NCBI GenBank assembly: GCA_009692725.1
Contig: SHYP01000001.1
Location: 62,001-126,000 of the forward strand
Direction of reading: 5' to 3'
From: Dehalococcoidia bacterium
Lineage (GTDB): Bacteria > Chloroflexota > Dehalococcoidia > UBA2979
Length of the DNA stretch: 64,000 nucleotides
Shown: positions 24,539 through 32,129 of the stretch, piece after piece
How positions within the stretch are numbered: position 1 is the stretch's first letter
How the letters are laid out: the number at the start of each line of letters is the position of its first letter
The notes under the pieces: generated by a model
What the model saw: the letters and a program-made list of their open reading frames with translations, nothing else
Told to the model about the DNA's origin: nothing
Databases searched by the model: none
Position numbers and translations under genes: made by a program

Positions 24539-25873
24539 CTAGCGCTCGCGCGCCTCGTCGCCCAGCGTGCCCGGCTCGTAGTACACATGCCCCTCGAGTT
24601 CGGGGGGCCGATGCGCCTGCTCCGGCGCAACGTGGCCCGGGAAGTCGTGCGCGTACTGGTAGCCCGCGCCGTACCCGAAGCGCCGCATCAGCGCGGTGGC
24701 CGCGTTACGCAGGTGCAGCGGCACTGCCGCGTTGCGCGTGCGCGATACGTCCTCTGCGGCGCGTTCGTACGCGCGGTACGCGGAATTCGACTTCGGGGCG
24801 CGCGCGAGGTAGATCGTCGTTTCGGCCAGTGGCAGCCGGGCCTCTGGCATGCCCAGCAGATGCACCGCCTGCTGACACGCCACCGCGAGCGGCAGCGCCT
24901 GCGGATCGGCCAGCCCGATATCCTCCGCCGCCAGCACCACCGCGCGCCGCGCCACGAACAGCGGGTCCTCCCCCGCCTCCAACATGCGCGCGAGCCAGTA
25001 CAGCGCCGCGTCCGCGTCCGACCCGCGCACCGACTTGATGTACGCGGAGATCGTGTCGAAGTGCGCGTCGCCGGCGCGATCGTACTGCAGCGTCGGATGC
25101 TGCGCCGCCGCGGCCAGCAGCTCCGGCGTCAGCCGCGTCACGCCCTCGGCGTCCGCGTCCGCCAGCCCGGCGGCGAGCTCCAGCACGTTCAGCGCGGTGC
25201 GCCCGTCCCCGCCCGCGATCGACGCCAGCGCGTGCAGCGTCGCGTCGTCTGCAACGATCGCGCGCGCGCCGAGGCCGTGCTCGACGTCCGTGAGCGCGCG
25301 CCGCGCGATCGCGACGAGCTCCGCCTCGCCCAGCGCCTCGAGGCGAATCACGCGCGACCGCGACAGCAGCGGCGCCACCACCTCGAACGACGGGTTCTCC
25401 GTCGTCGCGCCGATCAGCGTGACCGTGCCGTCCTCGACGTACGGCAGCAGCGCGTCCTGCTGCGCGCGGTTGAAGCGATGCAGCTCATCGATGAACAGGA
25501 TCGTCGAGCGGCCGCTCGCGCGTCGTCGCTCCTGCGCTTGCTGGATCACGCGGCGCAGGTCCGCCACCCCGGACGACACCGCCGACAACTGCTCGAAGTG
25601 GCGGCGCGTGCGCCGCGCGATGATGCTCGCGAGCGTCGTCTTGCCGGAGCCCGGCGGCCCCCACAGGATCAGCGACGGCAACTCGTCACGTTCGACCATG
25701 CGACGCAGCGGCCGCCCCGGCCCCACCGCCGCCATCTGCCCTACGAAGTCATCCAGATCGCGCGGCCGCATGCGCGCCGCCAGCGGCTCCGCACCACGCG
25801 GCTCCGCGAACAGCGACGGCTGCTCGCCCTCTGCATCGAAGGCATCCGGGCGCGGCCGCCGCGTGCTCGCCAT
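24539..25873 (-). CDS. rarA: Replication-associated recombination protein A (AAA+ ATPase)
   Basis: 444 aa, ATG at 25873. RarA/MgsA acts at stalled replication forks and loads or removes clamp-like complexes. Visible are LWGPPGSGKTTLASI (Walker A), ILFIDELHRF (Walker B), IGATTENPSFEV (sensor 1) and the C-terminal tetramerisation region with YARDFPGH-like ending (here YAHDFPGHVAPEQ). Full length for the family. TACACT ends 6 bases before the ATG with no ribosome site: leaderless. Confidence 0.95.
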   Translation of the reverse strand: MASTRRPRPDAFDAEGEQPSLFAEPRGAEPLAARMRPRDLDDFVGQMAAVGPGRPLRRMVERDELPSLILWGPPGSGKTTLASIIARRTRRHFEQLSAVSSGVADLRRVIQQAQERRRASGRSTILFIDELHRFNRAQQDALLPYVEDGTVTLIGATTENPSFEVVAPLLSRSRVIRLEALGEAELVAIARRALTDVEHGLGARAIVADDATLHALASIAGGDGRTALNVLELAAGLADADAEGVTRLTPELLAAAAQHPTLQYDRAGDAHFDTISAYIKSVRGSDADAALYWLARMLEAGEDPLFVARRAVVLAAEDIGLADPQALPLAVACQQAVHLLGMPEARLPLAETTIYLARAPKSNSAYRAYERAAEDVSRTRNAAVPLHLRNAATALMRRFGYGAGYQYAHDFPGHVAPEQAHRPPELEGHVYYEPGTLGDEARER

Positions 25874-25879
25874 GCCGCG

Positions 25880-25885
25880 AGTGTA
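25880..25885 (-). promoter_or_regulatory. -10 box, leaderless rarA
   Basis: TACACT on the minus strand, exactly 6 bases from the rarA ATG. Confidence 0.55.
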
Positions 25886-25949
25886 CCGGCCGCACGCCTT
25901 CGCTCGCGGGCCCGCGCGGCGTGCAACGCGCGGCGCTTGAACCGATCCT

Positions 25950-25955
25950 TATAAT
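25950..25955 (+). promoter_or_regulatory. -10 box of the YHS-like gene
   Basis: TATAAT, a perfect consensus -10; the leader of about 45 bases carries GGAGG at 25996-26000, 6 bases before the ATG at 26007. The rarA promoter lies 65 bp away on the other strand. Confidence 0.55.
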
Positions 25956-26006
25956 GCGCGTGGCCGCCAGCCCTGCGGCCACGGTGGGATGTCGAGGAGG
26001 ACCACG

Positions 26007-26174
26007 ATGGCCATGCGCACCGACACCGTCTCGGGGAAGACGTTCGACGACGAAAAAGGTGGCTTCAAGATCATGCACGAAGGCACCTGGTACTACTTCA
26101 CGGACATCGGCAACCGCGCCCGCTTCATCGGCAACCCCGCGAAGTACCTCTCGCCCGCCGAGCAGAAGACCTAG
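26007..26174 (+). CDS. Small YHS-domain-like protein lacking cysteines
   Basis: 55 aa from the ATG at 26007 with a GGAGG ribosome site at 6-base spacing. The pattern TDTVSGKTFDDEKGGFKIMH, then GTWYYFTDIGNRARFIGNP, then KYLSP follows the YHS fold (normally DPVCGM... YYFCS..C...F...P..Y). Both usual cysteines are replaced (VSG for VCG; FTDIGN for FCS..C), so metal binding through them is not possible. Complete, strongly expressed by its signals, and closed by a strong hairpin. Role unknown. Confidence 0.75.
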   Translation: MAMRTDTVSGKTFDDEKGGFKIMHEGTWYYFTDIGNRARFIGNPAKYLSPAEQKT

Positions 26175-26196
26175 CCGCCGCCGCGGAGCCCTCGCT

Positions 26197-26225
26197 CGCC
26201 CGAGGCGCGTTCCGCGCCTCGGGCG
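26197..26225 (+). terminator. Strong GC hairpin after the YHS-like gene
   Basis: Perfect 13-bp stem, CGCCCGAGGCGCG with its complement around a TTC loop. There is no T-run, as is common for terminators in very GC-rich genomes. Confidence 0.65.
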
Positions 26226-26297
26226 GCGGCACGTTCCGCTAGCCGCTACGTCCCATGCGCCAATGGCGCCCTGCCGCGCCGTAGCCACGGCACGCAC

Positions 26298-26303
26298 TAC
26301 AAT
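26298..26303 (+). promoter_or_regulatory. -10 box of gatB-yvcK
   Basis: TACAAT, leader about 50 bases, with AGGGGGCG before the gatB ATG at 26361. Confidence 0.45.
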
Positions 26304-26360
26304 CGATCTCGTCGATCGACCAAGGTGCCCGCGCGCGCGGCGCCGGACTCAGGGGGCGCC

Positions 26361-27893
26361 ATGACCGCCGTAACCAGCGCCGTCTACGAGGTCGTGATCG
26401 GCCTCGAAGTGCACGTGCAGCTGCGCACGCGCTCCAAGATGTTCTGCTCCTGCCCCGCTGAGTACTTCGACGCGCCGCCCAACTCCCACGTCTGCGCGGT
26501 CTGTTTCGGCATGCCGGGCATGCTGCCCGTCATCAACCGCCGCGCCGTCGACGCCACGATCCTCAGCGGCCTCGCGCTCGGCTCCACCATCCCCCCGCGC
26601 GCGAAGTTCGACCGCAAGAACTACCCGTACCCCGACCTCATGAAGGGCTACCAGATCTCGCAGTACGACGAACCGTTCTGCGTCGGCGGCGCGCTTGACA
26701 TCGAGGTCGACGGCGTCCCGCACCACGTCCGGCTCGAGCGCATCCACCTCGAAGAAGACACCGCGCGCCTGCTGCACCGCGACGAGCCGCACGGCGAGTC
26801 CTACTCGCTGCTCGACGTGAACCGCTCCGGCGTCCCGCTGATGGAAGTCGTCAGCGCACCGGACATGCGCTCCGCCGCCCAGGCCGTCACCTACCTGCGC
26901 AAGCTGCGCCAGACCATCCGCTACATCGACGTCTCCGACGCGGATATGGAGAAGGGCTCGTTCCGCTGCGACGCCAACGTGTCGCTGCGACTCGTCGGCG
27001 CGGAGACGCTCGGCGCGAAGGTCGAGGTCAAGAACATGAACTCCTTCCGCGCCGTGCAGCGCGCGATCGAGTTCGAGATCGAACGCCAGGCCGCGCTGCT
27101 CGACGCCGGCGCCATCATCGACCAGGAGACGCGCGGCTACATCGACGCTACTGGCGCCACCGCGAGCCAGCGCTCTAAGGAAGCGGCGCACGACTACCGC
27201 TACTTCCCAGAGCCCGACCTGCCCCCGCTCGCGATCACTGCGGAGCGCATCGCGACATTGCGGGCGCAGCTCCCTGAGCTACCGGACGCACGCCGCGTGC
27301 GCTTCGAGCAGCAGTACGGCCTCGCCTCTGCGGACGCACGCCTGCTGACCGAGACACGCGCTCACGCCGACGCCTACGAAGAGACCGTCGGCCTCGCGCT
27401 CGCCGATGGCGGCGGCCACGGCCCCGCGCTTTCCGACGCCGCGAAGGGCACGGCGCGCGCCGTCGCGCACTGGTTCACCGGCGACCTCGCACGCCTGCTG
27501 CACAGCGAAGGCGGCGAGCGTGCGCTCGCCGACACGAAGCTCACGCCCGCGCACGTCGCGGAGCTCGCCACGCTCGCCGAGCGCGGCGTGATCACGCTTA
27601 CCACCGCCAAAGAGGTGCTTGAGCTTGCCTTTGACAGCGGCGAGCGCCCCGCGGCCATCGTCGCCGCGCGCGGCCTCGCCCAGGTGCGCGACGAGGCCGA
27701 GATCGACCGCGTGGCGCTCGCGGTGATCGCGGCGAACGAGAAAGCCGTCGCCGACTACCGCGGCGGCAAGCCGAGCGCGCTGCAATTCCTGGTCGGCCAG
27801 CTGATGCGCCAGCTCAAGGGCCGCGCCGATGCAGCCGCCGCCGCCGACGTGTTCCGCCGCCACCTGGACGGCCAGCCGGATCGGCAGCCGTGA
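26361..27893 (+). CDS. gatB: Asp-tRNA(Asn)/Glu-tRNA(Gln) amidotransferase subunit B
   Basis: 510 aa, ATG at 26361. GatB binds the misacylated tRNA and activates it with ATP before GatA-supplied ammonia converts Glu-tRNA to Gln-tRNA (or Asp to Asn). It starts VIGLEVHVQLRTRSKMFC with the zinc-site cysteines (CSCP and CAVC). PGMLPVINRRAVDATI and KNYFYPDL-type KNYPYPDLMKGYQISQYD follow. The C-terminal YqeY-like helical tail is complete. GatA and GatC are not in the window. It overlaps yvcK (GTGA). Confidence 0.96.
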   Translation: MTAVTSAVYEVVIGLEVHVQLRTRSKMFCSCPAEYFDAPPNSHVCAVCFGMPGMLPVINRRAVDATILSGLALGSTIPPRAKFDRKNYPYPDLMKGYQISQYDEPFCVGGALDIEVDGVPHHVRLERIHLEEDTARLLHRDEPHGESYSLLDVNRSGVPLMEVVSAPDMRSAAQAVTYLRKLRQTIRYIDVSDADMEKGSFRCDANVSLRLVGAETLGAKVEVKNMNSFRAVQRAIEFEIERQAALLDAGAIIDQETRGYIDATGATASQRSKEAAHDYRYFPEPDLPPLAITAERIATLRAQLPELPDARRVRFEQQYGLASADARLLTETRAHADAYEETVGLALADGGGHGPALSDAAKGTARAVAHWFTGDLARLLHSEGGERALADTKLTPAHVAELATLAERGVITLTTAKEVLELAFDSGERPAAIVAARGLAQVRDEAEIDRVALAVIAANEKAVADYRGGKPSALQFLVGQLMRQLKGRADAAAAADVFRRHLDGQPDRQP

Positions 27894-29209
27894 GTCGCTC
27901 CAACCTCAGCAAGTGGCTCTACTTCGGCCTGCACATCAAGCGCTGGCTGTTCGTGATCCTCGTCGGCGTCGTGATCATGGGGCTCGGCTTCGCCTACCTG
28001 CTGCGGGAGGTCTACGCCTCGTACGTGTTCCCCGGCTGGGTCGGCACGGCCACGCTGCAGTTCATCCCGCGCTGGCTGCGCGGCTTGCTCTTCCTCGGCG
28101 TCGCGTCCGGCATCACGCTCTACGGCGCGTGGCGGCTCAATCGCTCAGTGGTCACCGCGCTGCTCCCCGTCGAGCGCCAGGCCCAGCTCGTCGACCAGAT
28201 CTACTCACAACGCACGCAGGGGCGCGGCCCAAAGATCGTCGCCATCGGCGGCGGCACCGGGCTCTCGACGCTGCTGCGCGGGCTCAAGCGCTACACGAGC
28301 AACCTCACCGCCGTCGTCACCGTCGCCGATGACGGCGGTTCGAGCGGCCTGCTGCGCCGCGACATGCACGTGATCCCCCCCGGCGATATCCGCAACTGCA
28401 TCGCCGCGCTCGCCGACGCCGAGTCGCTCGTCACGCGGCTGTTCCAGTACCGCTTCGCCCAGGACGCCGGCGAAGGCATCGCCGGCCACTCCTTCGGCAA
28501 CCTGTTCATCGTCGCGATGGCCGAGGTGACCGGAAACATGGAGGTCGCGATCCGCGAGACCTCGCGCGTGCTCAACGTCCGTGGCGCGATCCTCCCGTCC
28601 ACGCTCGCCGACCTCACGCTCGGCGCAACGCTCACGGACGGCCGCACAATCCGCGGTGAGTCGAACATCCCGCGCGGCGGCGCCCCGATCGCGCAGGTCT
28701 TCATCGAGCCCGCGCAGGCGCTCGTGAACCCAGAGGTCGCGCGCGCGCTGCTGGAGGCGGACCTCATCGTCATCGGCCCCGGCTCGCTGTACACGTCGGT
28801 GCTCCCGAACCTGCTGGTGCGCGGGCTCGGCGACGCACTGATCGCCTCCAATGCGCACAAGGTGTACGTCTCGAACGTCGCCACGCAGCACGGCGAGACC
28901 GACGGCTACGACGCCGCCGCCCACTACGCCGCCATCCGCCGCCACCTCCGCGGCGAGCGCTGCGCCGATGTCGTGCTCGCGAACAGCAACCTGCCCGCCG
29001 ACCCGCTGCCCGACGAGTGGCAGTCGCAGGCGGTGCTGGCCCCCGGCGACGCCGACTACGCCGGCGCGCACCTCGTGCTCGCGGACCTCGTCGCCCCGGA
29101 CCACCGCTACCGCCACGACCCGGAGCGCCTCGCCGCCGCCGTCATGCGCCAGTACTACGAGCGCGACATGCGCGGCTTCGCCGCCGCCCTCCCTGCCGCG
29201 AGCAACTGA
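27890..29209 (+). CDS. Gluconeogenesis factor YvcK/CofD-like with membrane anchor
   Basis: 439 aa, GTG start overlapping gatB. The first 85 residues hold two hydrophobic helices (LFVILVGVVIMGLGFAYLL and a second near 65-82), an addition seen in some Chloroflexota and Thermus-type members. The YvcK domain starts at about 105 with KIVAIGGGTGLSTLLRGLKR, then TVADDGGSSGLLRRD and PPGDIRNCIAAL, the UDP-sugar-binding signature. YvcK binds UDP-GlcNAc and tunes carbon flow into cell-wall precursors. The fold is shared with the 2-phospholactate transferase CofD, but the long loop and context favour YvcK. Confidence 0.88.
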   Translation: MSRSNLSKWLYFGLHIKRWLFVILVGVVIMGLGFAYLLREVYASYVFPGWVGTATLQFIPRWLRGLLFLGVASGITLYGAWRLNRSVVTALLPVERQAQLVDQIYSQRTQGRGPKIVAIGGGTGLSTLLRGLKRYTSNLTAVVTVADDGGSSGLLRRDMHVIPPGDIRNCIAALADAESLVTRLFQYRFAQDAGEGIAGHSFGNLFIVAMAEVTGNMEVAIRETSRVLNVRGAILPSTLADLTLGATLTDGRTIRGESNIPRGGAPIAQVFIEPAQALVNPEVARALLEADLIVIGPGSLYTSVLPNLLVRGLGDALIASNAHKVYVSNVATQHGETDGYDAAAHYAAIRRHLRGERCADVVLANSNLPADPLPDEWQSQAVLAPGDADYAGAHLVLADLVAPDHRYRHDPERLAAAVMRQYYERDMRGFAAALPAASN

Positions 29210-29329
29210 GCCGCGCGACGCGCACGCGCCGGATGGCGCTGCGCTAGCCCGCCTCAAGACTCGCGTCGCGCCGAGTCACCGTGAGCATCGCGCCCACGGC
29301 TCGCGCGCTCGACGCACAGGCGCGCCCCC

Positions 29330-29358
29330 TTGCCCGCATCGACCGGCCCGCGTAGCCT
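29330..29358 (+). promoter_or_regulatory. secG promoter
   Basis: TTGCCC (29330-29335), 17-bp spacer, TAGCCT (29353-29358), then 8 bases to the ATG at 29367: a near-leaderless start. Confidence 0.5.
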
Positions 29359-29366
29359 CGACGCAC

Positions 29367-29591
29367 ATGGAATTGCGCGACTTCCTCTCGCTCGCCCAGA
29401 TTCTCATCTCGAGCGTGCTGATCGTGCTCGTGCTGCTGCAGGTCAAGGGCACCGGCTTCGGCGCGGCGCTCGGCGGGCAGGACCAGACGTTTCGCACGCG
29501 CCGCGGCCTGCAACGCTCGCTCTTCCGGCTGACGATCGTCGTAACCGGCGTCTTCCTCGCCTTCTCCGCGTGGAGCGTTGCCGCGGCCTAG
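29367..29591 (+). CDS. secG: Preprotein translocase subunit SecG
   Basis: 74 aa, two transmembrane helices (about 9-27 and 52-70) joined by a loop with the conserved GTGFGAALGGQ-type stretch (KGTGFGAALGGQDQTFRTRRG). SecG stimulates the SecYE channel by topology cycling. Length and the Gly-rich loop followed by basic RTRRG are typical. The start is fixed by the promoter just upstream. It precedes an oligopeptide-binding protein by 13 bp. Confidence 0.9.
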   Translation: MELRDFLSLAQILISSVLIVLVLLQVKGTGFGAALGGQDQTFRTRRGLQRSLFRLTIVVTGVFLAFSAWSVAAA

Positions 29592-29604
29592 CGGGCCGCC
29601 TACC

Positions 29605-31245
29605 GTGCCGCGCGCACACACCCGCTGGCTCCCTTCGTTCGCGCTGCTCGGCGGCCTCGTCGCGCTCGCCACGCTGTGGTTGCTCGCCGCTCCCGTCCGT
29701 AGCGACCCCCAACCCGGCGCGACGAACGGCGCCGCGCCCGGCGCAGCCACGGACCGCGTGGCGCGCGGCACGTACGTCGAGGGGGTGCTCGGCCGCCCAA
29801 TCCGACCCACGCCGCTCTTCGCCCGCCCCGACGATGTCGACGCGGACCTCGCGGCGCTGCTCTTCAGCGGCCTCACGCGCATCGCCCCGGACGGCACGCC
29901 GCTCCCGGATCTCGCCGCGCGCTGGGAGGTCACCCCGGACGCGCTCACCTACACGTTCCACCTGCGCGGCGGCCTCGCCTGGCACGACGGCGCGCCACTC
30001 ACCGCCGCCGACGTCGCCTTTACGATCGCGACGGTGCAGGCCGCCGGCTTCCAGGGCCCGTCGACGCTCGCTGCGCGATGGGCGGCGATCGAGGTCACCG
30101 CCGCCGATGAGCGCACCGTCGTCGTCCGGCTACCCGCCCCCGCCGCCGGCTTCCTCACGCAGGCCGCGCTCGGCATCCTTCCCCGCCACCTGCTCGCCGG
30201 ACTCAGCCCCGGCGCGCTCGTCGACGACCCGTTCCAGCGCGCGCCCGTGGGCAGCGGACCGTTTCGCCTGGTCGCGCTCGATGGCGCGCGCGTGCTGCTG
30301 GAGGCGAACCCCAGTTTCCACCTCGGACCGCCGCAGCTCCGGCGCATCGAGCTTCGCTTCTACCCGGACGTCCCCGCGCTCACGCATGCCCTCGAAGACC
30401 GCGAGGTCGATGGAGCGCTGCTTCCCGGCGCCTCCGTGCCCGCCGCCCTCGCGGCACGCACGGATCTGCGCACCACCGCGCTCGTCACTGCCACCTCGCT
30501 CATCCTGTACAGCAACACGCAGCGCCTGCCGCTCGCCGACCTGGGCCTGCGCCGCGCGCTTGCCGCCAGCCTCGACGGCACGGCGCTCGCCGCGATGAGC
30601 GGGGCACTGCCCGGCGACGGCCCCATCGTCCCCGGCGCCTGGCCGCATCACGCCGCCGCCCGGCCACCCACCGCCGAGGCTGGCGGCCTCTTCGACGCCG
30701 CCGGCTGGCCGCGCGGCCGGGACGGCACGCGCGCCCGCGACGGCGCACCGCTGCGCCTGCAGCTGCTCACCAACGCCGACGCCGACCGCGTCGCGCTCGC
30801 CACCGCCATCGCTGGGCAGCTCGAGGCGCAGGGCGCCACCGCGCTCGTCACCGTGCTGCCCGGGGGCGAGCTGCTGCGCGACCGCATCGCCCCGCGTGAC
30901 TTCGACCTGTTGCTTTTCGCCTGGAACCACGGCGCCGACCCGGACCCCTACCCCGCCTGGCACACGTCACAGATCGGCGCGGGCGGCCGCAACGTCGCCG
31001 GCTTCCACGACCCGGACTCCGACGCGCTGCTCGAAGCGGCACGCCTCACGCTGGACCAGAGCGAGCGCCGCGAGCTCTACGCGCGCTTCAGCGATCGCTT
31101 CGCGCAGCTCGTGCCCGCCGTCGTGCTGGCGCACCCCCGCCGCGCCTACGTGCGTCCGCTTGCGCTCGACGCCCCCGACCCCGGACTGCTCTACCAGCCC
31201 GCGAGCCGCTTCTGGGACGTGCACCGCTGGCAACTCGCCCCGTAG
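29605..31245 (+). CDS. ABC transporter substrate-binding protein, peptide/nickel type
   Basis: 546 aa from GTG at 29605 (MPRAHTRWLPSFALLGGLVA); an ATG at 29578 inside secG is less likely. An N-terminal hydrophobic segment (14-32) without lipobox acts as signal or anchor. The extracytoplasmic body matches the SBP_bac_5 family: RIAPDGTPLPDLAARWEVTP, then LTYTFHLRGGLAWHDGAPLT, then PVGSGPFRLVALDG and the closing DLLLFAWNHGADPDPYPAWH. Permease and ATPase genes are not adjacent, so it is an orphan. It might serve the transporter at 59.7-63.3 kb or another locus. Confidence 0.85.
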   Translation: MPRAHTRWLPSFALLGGLVALATLWLLAAPVRSDPQPGATNGAAPGAATDRVARGTYVEGVLGRPIRPTPLFARPDDVDADLAALLFSGLTRIAPDGTPLPDLAARWEVTPDALTYTFHLRGGLAWHDGAPLTAADVAFTIATVQAAGFQGPSTLAARWAAIEVTAADERTVVVRLPAPAAGFLTQAALGILPRHLLAGLSPGALVDDPFQRAPVGSGPFRLVALDGARVLLEANPSFHLGPPQLRRIELRFYPDVPALTHALEDREVDGALLPGASVPAALAARTDLRTTALVTATSLILYSNTQRLPLADLGLRRALAASLDGTALAAMSGALPGDGPIVPGAWPHHAAARPPTAEAGGLFDAAGWPRGRDGTRARDGAPLRLQLLTNADADRVALATAIAGQLEAQGATALVTVLPGGELLRDRIAPRDFDLLLFAWNHGADPDPYPAWHTSQIGAGGRNVAGFHDPDSDALLEAARLTLDQSERRELYARFSDRFAQLVPAVVLAHPRRAYVRPLALDAPDPGLLYQPASRFWDVHRWQLAP

Positions 31246-31366
31246 CGCCAGTAGCAGCGCCGCTCATGCCATGCACAGGGCAGCTCGAAAGCGAGACCCG
31301 ATGGCTGACGCGCCGCGCATCGCAATCCCCTCCGGTCTGGGGGGAGGCTCTCCCCTCCTTCATACA

Positions 31367-31645
31367 CAGGGCCTCCTTGCTGAGCGCCAGTCCTCTGTCT
31401 GCAATCTGAACGCGCCCACGTCCAGTCGACCTGAGCACTCCCGCCTTCTCCAAGTAGGTCTTCGCCCAGTGGATGCGGCTGTTGAACACGGGCTTGCGGC
31501 CCGATGGCAGCATTTGAGCCCTTTCGTCATCCGAGGTTGAGAAGTGCTCAGCGAGCGCTTCACGGCAATCAGCAAGCGTCCGTTCCTGTCCGTCCGTCAA
31601 GAACTAGAGCAGCGGCCACATCGCAGTCTCGTAGTCCGGAATCAC
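31367..31645 (-). pseudogene. Remnant of a Mrr-type restriction protein (N-terminal domain only)
   Basis: From a GTG at 31645 with GAGGAG upstream, the frame reads VIPDYETAMWPLL, then a TAG codon, then FLTDGQERTLADCREALAEH, MLPSGRKPVFNSRIHWAKTY and AGVLRSTGRGRVQIADRGLA. This is the winged-helix N-terminal domain of Mrr-like restriction enzymes (Mrr_N), interrupted by one amber codon. The nuclease domain that should follow is absent; the frame drifts into sequence antisense to the peptide-binding gene. Broken twice, therefore a pseudogene. It lies in an 880-bp stretch (31246-32129) that holds no intact gene. Confidence 0.75.
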
Positions 31646-31755
31646 GGATGCTCCTCGGTCGACGCGGCAGGACTGCCGGATGATAGGGGTCTCATGCGAG
31701 GCATGCCCTACGCCGAAGGCGTTCTCCGACGCTGGTGAGGCGGCTCACGCTCAGA

Positions 31756-31860
31756 CTAACCGCCGACCGCCTCCCAGATGTTGCCGATGCGGTCAAGCTC
31801 TGCCTGCTCGTGGGCAGGCAGGACGTGCGCGTAGACGTCCATGGTCACAGCGATCCTCGA
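31756..31860 (-). pseudogene. C-terminal fragment of a tyrosine recombinase
   Basis: On the minus strand, SRIAVTMDVYAHVLPAHEQA followed by ELDRIGNIWEAVGG and a TAG stop (31758-31756) matches the end of phage-type integrases, in which the Tyr of TMDVYAHVLP is the nucleophile. The sequence upstream of SRIAV (where LGHS should be found) does not continue the family. The fragment therefore ends abruptly at about 31860, exactly where another fragment begins on the plus strand. Confidence 0.65.
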
Positions 31861-32065
31861 GCAGACGGAGTTCGAATCGCCTGAACGCGACCGGCGGCTG
31901 AAACAGCTACTCATCGAGCAGCGCGTCAGCTACGTGATCATCTTCCCCGGGTGGTACCCTCACCTCAGCGATGACCCGATCCTGCGAAGACTCGTGGCGT
32001 TCGTCGTCGAAGACTTCACGATGCTCGGCGAAGGCACCGTCGCAGGATACGCAGTCGCGAACTGA
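31861..32065 (+). pseudogene. C-terminal fragment, probably of a membrane glycosyltransferase
   Basis: In frame to a TGA at 32063-32065: EQTEFESPERDRRLKQLLIE, then QRVSYVIIFPGWYPHLSDDP and EGTVAGYAVAN. The VSYVIIFPGWYP segment resembles the periplasmic end of GT39/ArnT-like proteins; I am only moderately sure of the family. No start signal or N-terminal domain exists. It begins at the same point where the recombinase fragment ends, which suggests a deletion junction. Confidence 0.4.
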
Positions 32066-32117
32066 CCCAACGCGCCTCGCCACCGCCCCCCTCGCCGCGC
32101 CCCAGCCGCGCCCGCAC

Positions 32118-32123
32118 TACCAT
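32118..32123 (+). promoter_or_regulatory. -10 box, leaderless fmt
   Basis: TACCAT, 6 bases before the fmt ATG at 32130. Confidence 0.5.
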
Positions 32124-32129
32124 CGCTCG

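Noticed and set aside
27890..29209. 2-phospho-L-lactate transferase (CofD) for F420 synthesis
   Set aside because: The N-terminal membrane anchor, the GGGTGLSTLLRGLK and ADDGGSSGLLR signatures and the absence of CofC/CofE nearby fit YvcK better.
31330..31366. CCCCTCC...GGGGGGAGG tract as a third copy of the palindromic repeat
   Set aside because: The arms and order do not match the copies at 14005 and 37587; it is only GC-rich sequence in the decayed region.
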